A DNA stretch of 51,225 nt, from contig JAIRQL010000057.1 in the NCBI GenBank assembly GCA_031256515.1, positions 1 to 51,225 of the forward strand, given 5' to 3'. Made by a program: the position numbers and the translations under genes. Source of the stretch: Alphaproteobacteria bacterium. GTDB lineage: Bacteria > Pseudomonadota > Alphaproteobacteria > WRAU01 > Hepatincolaceae. Of this stretch, positions 19,596 through 30,133 are shown one piece after another (within the stretch, counting starts at the first letter, position 1; each line of letters opens with the position of its first letter). Below the pieces are notes generated by a model. It was not told the origin of the DNA, ran no database searches, and saw only the letters and a list, made by a program, of their open reading frames with translations.

Positions 19596-20195
19596 ATGTT
19601 TTTTGCAAAATATAGGTTAATAATCTCAAGAATCGCAGGAATTATATTAGCTTTATTTATGCTGTTTTCACAGCCCGTATTACAATATGGATCTTTTTAT
19701 AATCCAATGCTAATATTAGGATTATTTTTAGTGCTTGTTTGTATTTTAGGAAGAACTTTTGCGAGTATCTTTATGAGCGATAAAAGAGGCAGAAGTGTAG
19801 TAAGCGAAGGTATTTATTCAATATCAAGAAACCCTTTATATTTCTTTTCTTTTTTAGGAATTATCGGCATAGGGTTAATCTATTCTAGCTTATTAGTACT
19901 AGTGCTATTAATAGTATTTTTTAGCTTCTATTACTATCAAGTAATTTCTTATGAAGAAAAATTCCTTTCCAAAAAATTTGGAAAAGAATATACCGATTAC
20001 CTAAATTCAGGTACTCCAAGATTTTTTCCAAAACTAAAACTTTGGAAAAGTGAAGAGTATATAGAAGTAAACTATAAAGTAGTTCTAAAAACAATGATAG
20101 ATGCTTCGTTATTCTTTTTTGCCGCAATTGTTATTTTAGCATTGTTGTGGTTGCAGAATGGGAATATCATCCCAACCTTCCTCTACATTTTGTAA
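19596..20195 (+). CDS. ICMT/PEMT-family membrane methyltransferase
   Basis: SEGIYSISRNPLYFFSFLGIIGIGL...YYYQVISYEEKFLSKKFGKEYTDYLNSGTPRFFP. Confidence 0.75.
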   Translation: MFFAKYRLIISRIAGIILALFMLFSQPVLQYGSFYNPMLILGLFLVLVCILGRTFASIFMSDKRGRSVVSEGIYSISRNPLYFFSFLGIIGIGLIYSSLLVLVLLIVFFSFYYYQVISYEEKFLSKKFGKEYTDYLNSGTPRFFPKLKLWKSEEYIEVNYKVVLKTMIDASLFFFAAIVILALLWLQNGNIIPTFLYIL

Positions 20196-20196
20196 A

Positions 20197-20298
20197 TTTT
20201 GGTCTTTTTGAGTTTCTATATCATTGGTTTACTGCTCATGTATTAATCATACACTTCACAGTAAACCGCCCCATAGAATTCTCAAAAATCCTCAAAAC
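20197..20298. repeat. Nested-hairpin repeat, copy A
   Basis: Outer TTTTTGAGTTTCTAT/ATAGAATTCTCAAAAA; middle GTTTACTG/CAGTAAAC; apical ATGTATtaatcATACAC. Confidence 0.85.
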
Positions 20299-20303
20299 TT
20301 TAG

Positions 20304-20434
20304 AAAAAATGAATATTGTGGTCTTCTATGTTGTCGCTGTACTCCTCATGTATGTTAAATACATTTCACAGTACAGCTCCTAATATAAGACTCACACTAT
20401 TAACTTTTCTCAAAGATACTCAAAATTCATTTTT
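20304..20434. repeat. Nested-hairpin repeat, copy B
   Basis: Outer AAAAATGAATATTG/CAAAATTCATTTTT; middle GCTGTACT/AGTACAGC; apical ATGTATgttaaATACAT. Confidence 0.85.
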
Positions 20435-20468
20435 ATAAATAATATTATTTTTGCACTATTTATAATAA

Positions 20469-20504
20469 TTGTGGCTTGATGTTTTATTATATCAAGCCAC
20501 AAAA
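20469..20504. terminator. Hairpin terminator at the end of the Mrp operon
   Basis: TTGTGGCTTGAT gttttattat ATCAAGCCACAA. Confidence 0.75.
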
Positions 20505-20558
20505 CATTTAGATTCTTAGGATAAATTGATTTTTATCCAATACTTACACCAATAATCA

Positions 20559-22205
20559 TTACCAAGTAATTTGGTGGTATCTTAAGGCGAGGTATAAAAG
20601 GATGGTGAAAATCATAATGCAGGTTATCATATATCTCATAGAAAGGTTAGTAGTAACCTTAATTACTTTAGAAACCCTTTGCGACCAAATATCAAAGTAT
20701 CTATGGATAGCTATCATTGGTTTATCGCTAGTTATAATGCTTATGGTATAATATGAAGCCTCTATACATAGATCTTTAAAGTTATCAATTTTAACTCTAA
20801 TTTTATTTTCTTTAGTATTAATTAAAAATACACTAAGGATAAATAGAAAAACGCCAAGAGTAGTAATTTCTAATGAATGTAAGACATAATCAAAACTAAA
20901 GTAGTTTGCTCCGTTTAATATAAAAACAGTTTGTAAAAGAACAATAGTTATAAGTAGAGTTATATTTTTAGAATAACTATTTTCTAAAATAATTTTACGG
21001 GAGGTATTTTTAAAGTTAATTAAATAATACGGGATTTTTACCCCAATATTTAAGGCGACTCCTGCAAATAAAAACATAACTACATAGTTTAACCATCCCT
21101 CATTAAGTAATTCTATAGTAGAAGAAATATAAGTTTTTACGATAAATCCGCCAGTTAAAGGTAATCCAACAGCTTGTAGCGAGCATATAAGTAAAGCTAT
21201 TCCTAAGACAGATTTTAAATTAATAGAGTTTTTTAGCTCGTAAATATTATCGGTGTTATATCTTTTAATTAAAATAGCTGCTAGCATAAAAGCCATTAGC
21301 TTATATAAAACATCCACAAAGATATAAGCGATAAAAAATCCCTCAAAAGTTTTTAATGAGGCAATCCCTATAGTCATAATTCCTAATTGATGAATAATTG
21401 CCATAGAGAGAATCCTCCTTAAAGAAGATTCAAATAGTGAAAATATTAAACCATATAAGGCAATAAATATACCAATATAAATTAATAAGTCTGAGCCATA
21501 AAACAGCTTAAATAAGATAAAAATAGCAGCTTTGGTGGTAAATATGGACAAAAATATAGAAGCATTAGGGGAACATTTAGAGTATCCATCTACCAGCCAA
21601 GATGAAAAAGGCGGTAAAGCAAGATTTATAAGGATTCCTCCTAAGATTAATAAATTACCTAAATTATAAACATTTAAAGAATTTTCAAGTGGGAAACTAT
21701 CGGTATAAAAAGCTCTTACAAAATCAGTAGCTCCTGCAATTATCATAACTCCGCTAAGGCTATGAATTACAAAATATTTTAAAGCCACATATTTTTTATT
21801 AGGATGGGCAGACTGTAAAATTACTAAAGTAGCACTAAGCGAGGTTAATTCCCAATAAATTATAAGGTCTACAAAGCTATTTGAAAATAAAATCCCCATA
21901 GAAAAAGCAAAGTAAATAATTATAATACCAAGCTCACGATAGTTGATTGTATTTTGGGCTAGCACAAAAGACATTCCTAAAATAAAACTAATGCTAAAAA
22001 GGATTACCATAGAATAATGGGGATAAATAAAATCACTTAAAAAAGCAATATTGTTATAACTATCAGCAATAGTATAAGATACCACAAAAATAATTGTAAT
22101 GATAATTGCTAAAATTGCGAAAAGAAACGAATATTTTTTACTCTTAAGGGTTATTAATCCTAAGGAAATTACTAATAAAGGAAGTATTAAACTTGTTAAA
22201 ACCAT
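20559..22205 (-). CDS. Mrp/Mnh-type proton-conducting subunit (MnhD/NuoN-like)
   Basis: 548 aa polytopic NuoLMN-family protein; IIYWELTSLSATLVILQS, GLPLTGGFIVK. Confidence 0.8.
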   Translation of the reverse strand: MVLTSLILPLLVISLGLITLKSKKYSFLFAILAIIITIIFVVSYTIADSYNNIAFLSDFIYPHYSMVILFSISFILGMSFVLAQNTINYRELGIIIIYFAFSMGILFSNSFVDLIIYWELTSLSATLVILQSAHPNKKYVALKYFVIHSLSGVMIIAGATDFVRAFYTDSFPLENSLNVYNLGNLLILGGILINLALPPFSSWLVDGYSKCSPNASIFLSIFTTKAAIFILFKLFYGSDLLIYIGIFIALYGLIFSLFESSLRRILSMAIIHQLGIMTIGIASLKTFEGFFIAYIFVDVLYKLMAFMLAAILIKRYNTDNIYELKNSINLKSVLGIALLICSLQAVGLPLTGGFIVKTYISSTIELLNEGWLNYVVMFLFAGVALNIGVKIPYYLINFKNTSRKIILENSYSKNITLLITIVLLQTVFILNGANYFSFDYVLHSLEITTLGVFLFILSVFLINTKENKIRVKIDNFKDLCIEASYYTISIITSDKPMIAIHRYFDIWSQRVSKVIKVTTNLSMRYMITCIMIFTILLYLALRYHQITW

Positions 22206-22217
22206 TACTTATCTCGT

Positions 22218-23696
22218 TTATTTTATTAAAATTTTTATAAAGCTATCGGAATATATATATAGCAATATTACACAAGTAGCGGAGGCTATCATAGCTATAT
22301 CCATGTGAAGGGATTTTTTAGTAGTATCTCCTTCGTGATTATCATCTTCATCTTCATGATATTTTTCAAAAAAGGCTTTAAAAATTATCGGTAAAAAGTA
22401 TAAAGCATTTAAAACCGTAGAAATTATTATTACAAAAAGTACCCAATGTTGCGAAGATTCCCAAATTCCTTTTAGTAAAAACCATTTAGCAATAAATCCA
22501 CCAGTTAAAGGAAATCCAATCATAGAAAGGGCGGCAATACTAAAGGCTGTCATAGTTATTGGCATTTTTCTACCAATTCCCGAAAGTTCAGAAATTTTAG
22601 TTTTATGGGCGATAACATAAATTGCACCAGCTGCAAAAAATAGAGTGATTTTCGCAACAGCATGAGCCAAAATATTAGTAATTGAGGAAATAATCCCAGC
22701 ATTAGTTAATAATAAAACTCCTAATACAATATAAGAAAGCTGAGATACGGTAGAATAAGCTAACATTTTTTTAAGGTTATCTTGCGACAGAGCAATTAGT
22801 GAGGCTAAAATAATTGTAATACAAGGAATAACAAGTATCCAGTTTATAGCAAAGAGCTTTTGCAGAATTACATTTAAATAATCTATCCCAAAAATATAAA
22901 CTACAATTTTAATTAAAATAAAAACCCCGCTTTTAACAACAGCAACAGCATGTAATAAAGCACTCACTGGAGTAGGGGCAACCATCGCTGCAGGTAGCCA
23001 TTTATGAACGGGCATAACCCCAGCTTTAGCAATACCAAAAATAAATAATAATAAAAGAGACAATACCACATAGATATTCGTACTTTCTTGCTGGATAAAT
23101 AATCCGCCCAGTGTGTAGTCTATGCTTCCTAAATATACTAAAGTTCCGATAATTGCTGGTAAAAATAAAATTAATGAGGTAATAATTAAAACTCCAAGAT
23201 AAACCTTAACATTAGATCTATTTTCATCATTAATATTATGTGCTACCAAAGGAAAGGTTGCTAAGGTTAAAGCCTCATAAAATAAAAAAGTTGTTAAAAG
23301 ATTGCTAGAAAAGGCAATCCCTAAGGTAAAACATATTGATAACGAAAAAAATGCAAAAAAGCGACTCTGATGTTTTTCTTTATTGCCTCGCATATAGCCC
23401 ATTGAGTAAAATATACTAATTATCCATAAAAAATTTACCATTAGGGCAAAAATCATAGAAATTTTCTCGGCATAAAAACCTAGATAAATAGGCTGATTAA
23501 GAGTAATAAATCGGAAAGAAGCAAGTTCTCCACCTGAAAATTTATTGTAAGCAACTATGCTTAAAATAAAGTTGATAAAAGCAAATGCTATATTTACCCC
23601 TTCCCGAACATTAGGATACCTTTTTAATCTAAAAGAGGTTAAAAAGCTAAAAAAAGGAATTAAAATAATTAAGATTAGTAGGTACGATAAAGTCAT
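22218..23696 (-). CDS. Mrp/Mnh-type proton-conducting subunit (MnhA/D-like)
   Basis: GVMPVHKWLPAAMVAPTPVSALLHAVAVVKSGVF, a NuoL/M signature. Confidence 0.85.
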   Translation of the reverse strand: MTLSYLLILIILIPFFSFLTSFRLKRYPNVREGVNIAFAFINFILSIVAYNKFSGGELASFRFITLNQPIYLGFYAEKISMIFALMVNFLWIISIFYSMGYMRGNKEKHQSRFFAFFSLSICFTLGIAFSSNLLTTFLFYEALTLATFPLVAHNINDENRSNVKVYLGVLIITSLILFLPAIIGTLVYLGSIDYTLGGLFIQQESTNIYVVLSLLLLFIFGIAKAGVMPVHKWLPAAMVAPTPVSALLHAVAVVKSGVFILIKIVVYIFGIDYLNVILQKLFAINWILVIPCITIILASLIALSQDNLKKMLAYSTVSQLSYIVLGVLLLTNAGIISSITNILAHAVAKITLFFAAGAIYVIAHKTKISELSGIGRKMPITMTAFSIAALSMIGFPLTGGFIAKWFLLKGIWESSQHWVLFVIIISTVLNALYFLPIIFKAFFEKYHEDEDDNHEGDTTKKSLHMDIAMIASATCVILLYIYSDSFIKILIK

Positions 23697-23701
23697 AAAG
23701 T

Positions 23702-25195
23702 TTATCCTTTTGAGACAATATTTAAGTTAATTATTTGCTCTACAAAATAATAGGTGATATTTGGAAAAATCGTTAAATAAATGTTTATTATAATTACAAT
23801 GGTAATTGCTAAATTCATATAAAGCGGAGTTTTTTTATGCATTACAATTAAATGTACTGAGTTATCTTTAGCAATCCAAAGTTGTGAAATAATCTTCCAA
23901 GAATACATGAAAGATAAAACCGAAGCCAAAACCACCGAAACAATTAAAAACCAATTATCTGATTGGATGGTAGACATTAACAAATAAAATTTCCCCCAGA
24001 ATAAAGAAGTACCAGGTAAGGCAGCTAAAGATAAACATAAAAATATAATAGCAAAATAAGTAAAGGGAGCTTTTCTGCCAAAGCCTCGTAATTCACTGAG
24101 TTTTTCTGTACCAAACATATAAATAAGATTACCTACACATAAGAATAATCCTGTTTTAATAAAAGCATGGGCGATTGCCAAAAATAAAGCTGAAGACATC
24201 CCATAAAAATTAAATAAAGCTACTCCAACCATAATTGCTCCCATTTGCGATACGGAAGAAAAAGCTAGTAAAAGTTTTAGGTTATCTTGCTTTAGGGCTA
24301 AAATTCCACCTACAAACATACTTAATACGGCTACAATTAACAGAAGCTCAAAGTAATGGTCTAAACTTATATGTACTCCTCTTGCTACTACCATAAAAAT
24401 TATTTTAATAAATATATAAAGAGCGATATTTACAGAAGTTCCTGCTAAAAATGCAGATAAAGCTGAGGGAGAACTTTGATAAGTTTGTGGCATCCACCAT
24501 AATACAGGAAATATGGCAAATTTTACTAAAATCCCTACAGAAAGCATTACAATTGCTAAAACTAAAGTGGGAGTCATTGGATATTTACTAATTTGTAATA
24601 CTAAATCGTTAGCATTTAATGTGCAAAAAAGCAGATATAAAATTCCTACTCCAAAAAGATAAAATGAAGCAGAGATGCTTCCTATAATTAAAGAATCAAA
24701 AGCAGCTAACACCGCATTTTTTCTTCTACCCATTGCCACTAAAATACAAGAAGCAATGGATGATATTTCTAAAAAGACAAATAAGTTAAAAAGATCATTA
24801 GTTATAACAATACCTAGTGATCCAGCATAGTATAATAAAAATATAGAACTAAAGAAATTAGCATTCTTATCACCTACCTCGCTTAAGATATTCCCTTTAG
24901 ACCAAAGAGCTGTTAAAAACCCTACTGCTGAAATTAAAAATAAAAAGAAAATAGTTAATATATCAATTTCATATTCAATCCCAAAAGGTGGAATAAAGTT
25001 GCCGAAATTATAACTAACTGTAACAAATTGCCCTTTAATTAAAATAAAAGAGGTTATAGCCATTACAACAAGAGTGGTTAAAAAAGTAGCAAACCAAGAA
25101 ACATAGGTATTTTTAACAAATACTAAAACAACTGCCACAATAATAGGGATAATTACTATTAAAGGGACTAAAAAACTATACTGTAAAATACCCAT
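23702..25195 (-). CDS. mnhD: Na+/H+ antiporter subunit D
   Basis: FVFLEISSIASCILVAMGRRKNA, FPVLWWMPQTYQSSPSALSAFLAGTSVNIALY. Confidence 0.85.
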   Translation of the reverse strand: MGILQYSFLVPLIVIIPIIVAVVLVFVKNTYVSWFATFLTTLVVMAITSFILIKGQFVTVSYNFGNFIPPFGIEYEIDILTIFFLFLISAVGFLTALWSKGNILSEVGDKNANFFSSIFLLYYAGSLGIVITNDLFNLFVFLEISSIASCILVAMGRRKNAVLAAFDSLIIGSISASFYLFGVGILYLLFCTLNANDLVLQISKYPMTPTLVLAIVMLSVGILVKFAIFPVLWWMPQTYQSSPSALSAFLAGTSVNIALYIFIKIIFMVVARGVHISLDHYFELLLIVAVLSMFVGGILALKQDNLKLLLAFSSVSQMGAIMVGVALFNFYGMSSALFLAIAHAFIKTGLFLCVGNLIYMFGTEKLSELRGFGRKAPFTYFAIIFLCLSLAALPGTSLFWGKFYLLMSTIQSDNWFLIVSVVLASVLSFMYSWKIISQLWIAKDNSVHLIVMHKKTPLYMNLAITIVIIINIYLTIFPNITYYFVEQIINLNIVSKG

Positions 25196-25225
25196 TTACA
25201 TACTTCTCACTTAAATTATTTTTAG

Positions 25226-25624
25226 CTAATCGGTTAGGATGTGATCGTTATCTTCTTTTTCGTTAATAATGCTAAGCTCAGCTTCATTAATTGTGCCATA
25301 ATTTTTATAAATAATATAAATTAAAGCACAGGCAACTGCTGTTACCGCAACTCCTACCACAATAGCAGTTAGCATTAAAACATGAGGAAGAGGGTTAGAA
25401 TAAATAACTTCTTGATTTTTTTCTATATCATAAATAGGGGGAATACCCCCTCTAATTTTAGAAATAGCTACGAAAAAAAGAATTATCCCACCCTGCATTA
25501 AATTCATGCCGATAACTTTTTTTATGAGATTTTTCTCAATCATCAAAATATAAATACCAATTATTATCATAGCTACCGCAAAAATATAAGGATAGTTTGA
25601 AAGTATATTCATAAAATAGTGCAT
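25226..25624 (-). CDS. mnhC: Na+/H+ antiporter subunit C
   Basis: NLMQGGIILFFVAI...PLPHVLMLTAIVVGVAVTAVACALI, a NuoK/MnhC-like pattern. Confidence 0.85.
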   Translation of the reverse strand: MHYFMNILSNYPYIFAVAMIIIGIYILMIEKNLIKKVIGMNLMQGGIILFFVAISKIRGGIPPIYDIEKNQEVIYSNPLPHVLMLTAIVVGVAVTAVACALIYIIYKNYGTINEAELSIINEKEDNDHILTD

Positions 25625-25635
25625 AAAACTTATTC

Positions 25636-26655
25636 CTAATTTTTCAACTTGCCATAAAACTGGCTAATAATTATAGCAGTTGCAGCAAATACGGTAGTTC
25701 CTACTCCTAATTCAATAGAGAATAAACCAAGATGATAACCACTTGATGTATTACTTGCTAGTACCGAATAATCTAAGTATTTTCCGCCTAATAACATTCC
25801 AACAAGTCCAGTAATACTAAATATTAAAACTCCTAGTGCTGCTAAAAATACTAAGTATTTTATATCTATAAATTTATTAGCGATGGTTTTGCCAAAGTAT
25901 AATATGATTAAAAAATAAGATGCTGCTATCATTACTCCCGATTGAAAACCGCCACCTGGTCCAAAATCACCATGAAATTGGATGTAAAAAGCAAATAGTA
26001 AAAGTATCGGCATTAGAGTAAATATTGTTGCACTTATTACATAGTCTTTAGGTGTTTCATTTTTAGAACTAGTATTTTCTGAGATTTCCTCAGATTTTTC
26101 TAGTTTATCAATTTGCATAACTAAGTAAGTACCGATTGCCCCAGTTAAAATTACGATAGCCTCTCCTAGAGTATCATAGCCCCTAAAAGCTCCTAAAATC
26201 ATGGTTACACTGTTTTGTACATCAAAGGTTTCATAACTGGTTTTAGTGTATACTTTGTAAATAATGCTAGAATTTGCTGGAGTATCCATATTACCAAAAA
26301 TTGGAGCATAAGAAAGAGCATCTAAAATTAATAAAAAAACTACTAATAGTAAACCAGCATTAATAAGATTAACCGGAGCAATCCTAGAGAATCTTTGGAT
26401 AGGATTATACCCATCAATATGATAAGCCTTAGTTAAACTCATGGTAATTAAAAATAATATGGTAGATATTCCTGCCCCCACAGCAATTTCGGTTAAAGCT
26501 ACATCTACAGCATCAAAAAGTATGTAGATGATTCCAGTTAATACCGAGATTAAACCAGTGATTAAAATTAAAACAAATAAGTCATTAACCAACATTAAAG
26601 CAATAACCGAAAAACCAAGCAATAATAAAAATAATATTAAAAGAGTATCGTACAT
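25636..26655 (-). CDS. mnhB: Na+/H+ antiporter subunit B, fused to an MnhA C-terminal-like (DUF4040/MbhE-like) region
   Basis: DVALTEIAVGAGISTILFL plus HGDFGPGGGFQSGVMIAASYFL. Confidence 0.85.
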   Translation of the reverse strand: MYDTLLILFLLLLGFSVIALMLVNDLFVLILITGLISVLTGIIYILFDAVDVALTEIAVGAGISTILFLITMSLTKAYHIDGYNPIQRFSRIAPVNLINAGLLLVVFLLILDALSYAPIFGNMDTPANSSIIYKVYTKTSYETFDVQNSVTMILGAFRGYDTLGEAIVILTGAIGTYLVMQIDKLEKSEEISENTSSKNETPKDYVISATIFTLMPILLLFAFYIQFHGDFGPGGGFQSGVMIAASYFLIILYFGKTIANKFIDIKYLVFLAALGVLIFSITGLVGMLLGGKYLDYSVLASNTSSGYHLGLFSIELGVGTTVFAATAIIISQFYGKLKN

Positions 26656-26659
26656 TTAA

Positions 26660-26998
26660 CTACCTTTTTTCCTCAATTTCTTCTAAAGTTTTATCTTGCT
26701 TTCTGTGAATAAAAATTTGCATAAGAGCATAACAAGAAGGAGCACTAATAAAAGTAATTAATAAAGATAAAATAATCGGTTTAAAACTTACTAAAGCGAT
26801 GCCAGAGTTAATAGCTAAAGCAATACAAATAAAGAAAATACCTATGGTATCAATTAGCCCTAAAGCATGTTGTTTAGAGTAAATATCTTTAAAACGAAAT
26901 AATCCTAATACTCCTAAAAAGCAGAAAATTAAGCCAAGTAGTAAAAAAATACTAAATAAAGTTTCTTGGGCAAAGGTAAATATTGATATTAAATTCAT
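26660..26998 (-). CDS. mnhG: Na+/H+ antiporter subunit G
   Basis: LLGLIFCFLGVLGLFRFKDIYSKQHALGLIDTIGIFFI. Confidence 0.85.
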   Translation of the reverse strand: MNLISIFTFAQETLFSIFLLLGLIFCFLGVLGLFRFKDIYSKQHALGLIDTIGIFFICIALAINSGIALVSFKPIILSLLITFISAPSCYALMQIFIHRKQDKTLEEIEEKR

Positions 26999-27002
26999 GA
27001 TT

Positions 27003-27281
27003 TTACTCTTTCTTTTTTGTAGCTAATTCAAAATATTTTTTTAACCCTAAAATACTTATAAAACTTAAGATAGCATATACAAGAGCAAGGTCTATATATT
27101 GTGGTTTATCCATATAGTAAAAGTATACAGCGATAAAAATTGCTCCTAAGTTGTTAAATGGTCCGATAATTTGGATTTTCTCATAAATAGTTTTTGATCT
27201 AAAAAATAAAAATATCAAAGCGATAATTAACAAAGTAATACATATTAAGGAAAAAAATAAAATAATTTTGGTGTCTATCAT
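27003..27281 (-). CDS. mnhF: Na+/H+ antiporter subunit F
   Basis: 92 aa, three TM segments, in operon position between E and G. Confidence 0.8.
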   Translation of the reverse strand: MIDTKIILFFSLICITLLIIALIFLFFRSKTIYEKIQIIGPFNNLGAIFIAVYFYYMDKPQYIDLALVYAILSFISILGLKKYFELATKKKE

Positions 27282-27286
27282 GTATA

Positions 27287-27775
27287 TTAGTTTTCCTCTT
27301 TTTGTGGATATTTTTGAGGAGATTTTTCTAATTGTAAAATTTTATTATAAACGGCTAATTTAAGGCAATCATCTTTAGCTTCATAAGTTAAAGCATGGAT
27401 GATAAATTCATTCTCAGAGGCTTTTAGAGTTATAGTACTTGGTGTAATAGTAGTAGAATTGGCAAAAATAGTAGTACCATAATGAGTTTTAAAATTATTT
27501 TTTATAGAAAAAACTTGTGGGCTTGGATTATTTTTTAAAATTACTCCAGCTACATATAAGTTAGAAAGTAAAACTTCTTTTGCCATAAAAAACACATAAG
27601 AAAAAAACTTAGAAGGTTTTGCCGAAAAAATTTCTTTAAAATTAGCATCTTTACGAGCCTTTTGATATAGGAAAAACCCTAAAACAATAAAAATTAAGCC
27701 AGGAATAAGTGGTAGTATTGTGAAATATCCAGATAAAACAAACCATAAGCATATTAAAACTGCAAGTAGCCACAT
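27287..27775 (-). CDS. mnhE: Na+/H+ antiporter subunit E
   Basis: MAKEVLLSNLYVAGVIL...ANSTTITPSTITLKASENEFIIHAL. Confidence 0.85.
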   Translation of the reverse strand: MWLLAVLICLWFVLSGYFTILPLIPGLIFIVLGFFLYQKARKDANFKEIFSAKPSKFFSYVFFMAKEVLLSNLYVAGVILKNNPSPQVFSIKNNFKTHYGTTIFANSTTITPSTITLKASENEFIIHALTYEAKDDCLKLAVYNKILQLEKSPQKYPQKEEN

Positions 27776-27939
27776 ACCAATTCCTTTAGGATTTTTATAG
27801 TTAAATGTTGTAGTTGTTGTTTATGAAATACCACAAGAATACTTACTTTAATATTAGTATGAAAAATTTTGAATTTCAAGGGAAATTATTAAATTATTGC
27901 TTAAAATTTTCTAGGTTTTGTTAGGGATAAAAAAATATC

Positions 27940-27966
27940 TTGACAAAATTAGAATAATGTTATACT
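27940..27966 (+). promoter_or_regulatory. Putative sigma70 promoter upstream of the phage-like module
   Basis: TTGACA-N15-TATACT (short spacer). Confidence 0.5.
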
Positions 27967-28039
27967 TTTTGTGTATAAACACAAGATTGTGTAATTATAT
28001 AATGCTTAAAAAGAATAAAAATAGGATACAAAAAATAAA

Positions 28040-28348
28040 ATGAAATTAGAAAAATTTGAAGATAAAAAATATTTACTAAATGGTAATAAGCAAGAAATAC
28101 AGGCTTCTAATGAAGAAAAGATAGAAGAAATAATAGAAACAACATTATGAAGAATCAGTGAAATTAAAAATGTATTTCCAATGAAATCCATAGATGGAGA
28201 TAAAATGTATATTAATAACATTAGAGCCTTAGCAACTCTATACAAAATTAAAAAAGATTTACAATATTTAAAAAATAGTAAGCAAAATAATGATGAAGAT
28301 GATTACGATGAAATACTCAAGCAGCTTATGGAAAATAATGATGATTAA
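28040..28348 (+). CDS. Small phage protein (position of a small terminase); one in-frame TGA read as Trp
   Basis: MKLEKFEDKKYLLNGNKQEIQASNEEKIEEIIETTL[TGA]RISEIKNVFPMKSIDGDKMYINNIRALATLYKIKKDLQYLK...; TGA at 28148. Confidence 0.55.
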
Positions 28349-28450
28349 AATATACAACTAGAAAGTGCAATAAAAGATTTGTTAAAAGTAATAGAAAAAA
28401 AATTATTACCACAATAATAAAAAAATAAATAAAGAAGGCAAAATAAAATT

Positions 28451-30025
28451 ATGACAAAAGCTAGCAAGGCAGATGTTATGAATTATAGTAATAAAAATTT
28501 TCAGGCATTTGCAAAAACATTCCTATCTATTAGAGGTAAAGAAAATACCATATCAAAGTTGGCTTTAAACAAAGAACAAAAATATATTCATGAACAACTC
28601 CAGCAACAAAAAAAGAATAAGGGTAAGGTTAGAGCTTTAATTTTAAAAGGTAGGCAAATCGGAGCTACTACCTATGTTAGCTCAAGATGTTATCATTATA
28701 TTATTTTAAATCGTGGGGCTAAAGGCTTAGTGATGTGCCATCACCAGCAAGCTACTAATAATATTTTTGATATGATAAAAAGATATTACAAAAACAGCCC
28801 ATGTCATTTACTACCAAAAAAAACTTTAATGAGTAATTATAAACATATTAATTTTCAAAATATTAATAGCTCTTATGCTTTTGCAACTGCGGGTGGACTT
28901 GAGGTAGGGCGGTCGGATACTATTCAATTTTTTCACGGTTCTGAGGTATCTTTTTGGAAAAACTCTGATAATCATCTTTCTTCTATTTTAATGTCGGTGC
29001 CAGATAACCAAAATACAGAGGTGATTCTAGAAAGTACTTCTAACGGGGCAAATGGTTTGTTTTATAATATGTGTATGGAGGCAAGCAGAGAAAAAAGCGA
29101 ATATGAGTTAATATTTTTGCCGTGGTATTGGCATAGCGAATATGTATCTGCGAATAAGATTGATTTCTCTTACGATTGGCTAGAATATCAAAAACTTCAT
29201 AAATTATCTCGCGAACAGCTAACTTGGGCTTATCTTAAAAATCAAAACTTATGTGCTAATAATTTAGAGGATATAAGTAAGCCAAGTAATAGATTCCATA
29301 GAGAATTTCCTGCCACCATTCACGAGGCTTTTATGAAAGATTCTAACAATAAGTTGATTCCTTTTCATAAACTATTAGCAAAATCTTTACAGAAAAATTT
29401 TCTTCAGCAGGCAGAACATGAGGAAATTAAAGAAGATTTTAGATTATCTCAAAGATGAGAACCAATAATATTAGGGGTTGATGTGGCATTTGGTGGCAAG
29501 GATTCTTCTTGAATTATTGATAGATGTGGTAATTATCTGGGTTTTAATGTTAATGAAAAAATTAATACTGAAGACACAATGGAATTAGCAGGGATTCTTA
29601 AAAAACATATAGAAAAACTCAATCCAATTAAGGTATGCATAGATGTTGGCGGTGGTGGTGTAGGTGTTTACGATCGCCTTTGTGAATTATTTCCTAAGCA
29701 TATATTAGAGTTGGTTCATTTTAACGGTAAAGCTCTTGATTCTATGAAATATTATAATCGCAGAGATCAAATGTGGGGAGAATTAGCAGAATTTATTAAA
29801 AAAGATGGCTATATTGTTTTTGATGATACTTTATTACAACAGATAAGTAATATAGAATATTCTTATAACTCTTTAGGTCAACTTAAAATAGAATCTAAAG
29901 ATGAAATAAAAAAAAGATTAAAAGCCTCTCCCGATGGTGGTGATGCCTGTGCTTTAACCTTTGCTGGTGAAAGGAAGATAGAGATTCAAATGAGTAAAGA
30001 AGAATTTAATCCATTTGTTTGGTAA
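28451..30025 (+). CDS. Terminase large subunit, interrupted by two in-frame TGA codons read as Trp
   Basis: 28451..29458 and 29579..30025 are in the same frame; joined sequence ...DFRLSQR[TGA]EPIILGVDVAFGGKDSS[TGA]IIDRCGNYLGF...KVCIDVGGGGVGVYDRLCE is a TerL nuclease domain. N-terminal ATPase: LILKGRQIGATTYVSSRCY. Confidence 0.85.
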
Positions 30026-30042
30026 ATATTTTTAAATTATGC

Positions 30043-30071
30043 TTGACAGGTATAAACAAGTGTGTTAATAT
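30043..30071 (+). promoter_or_regulatory. Consensus-like sigma70 promoter upstream of the portal gene
   Basis: TTGACA-N17-TAATAT. Confidence 0.7.
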
Positions 30072-30133
30072 ATACTTATAAAGAATCCGATAGAAATAAA
30101 TAAAATAATAAAAAATTTAAAAAGAGTAGGCTA

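Noticed and set aside
20147-20383. 78-aa ORF
   Set aside because: It lies across nested-hairpin repeats A and B and overlaps the end of the methyltransferase gene; likely spurious.
28451-30025. TerL as a pseudogene or two separate genes, as the ORF track suggests
   Set aside because: Both halves are in the same frame, only TGA interrupts, and the sequence between the halves is conserved-looking nuclease domain.
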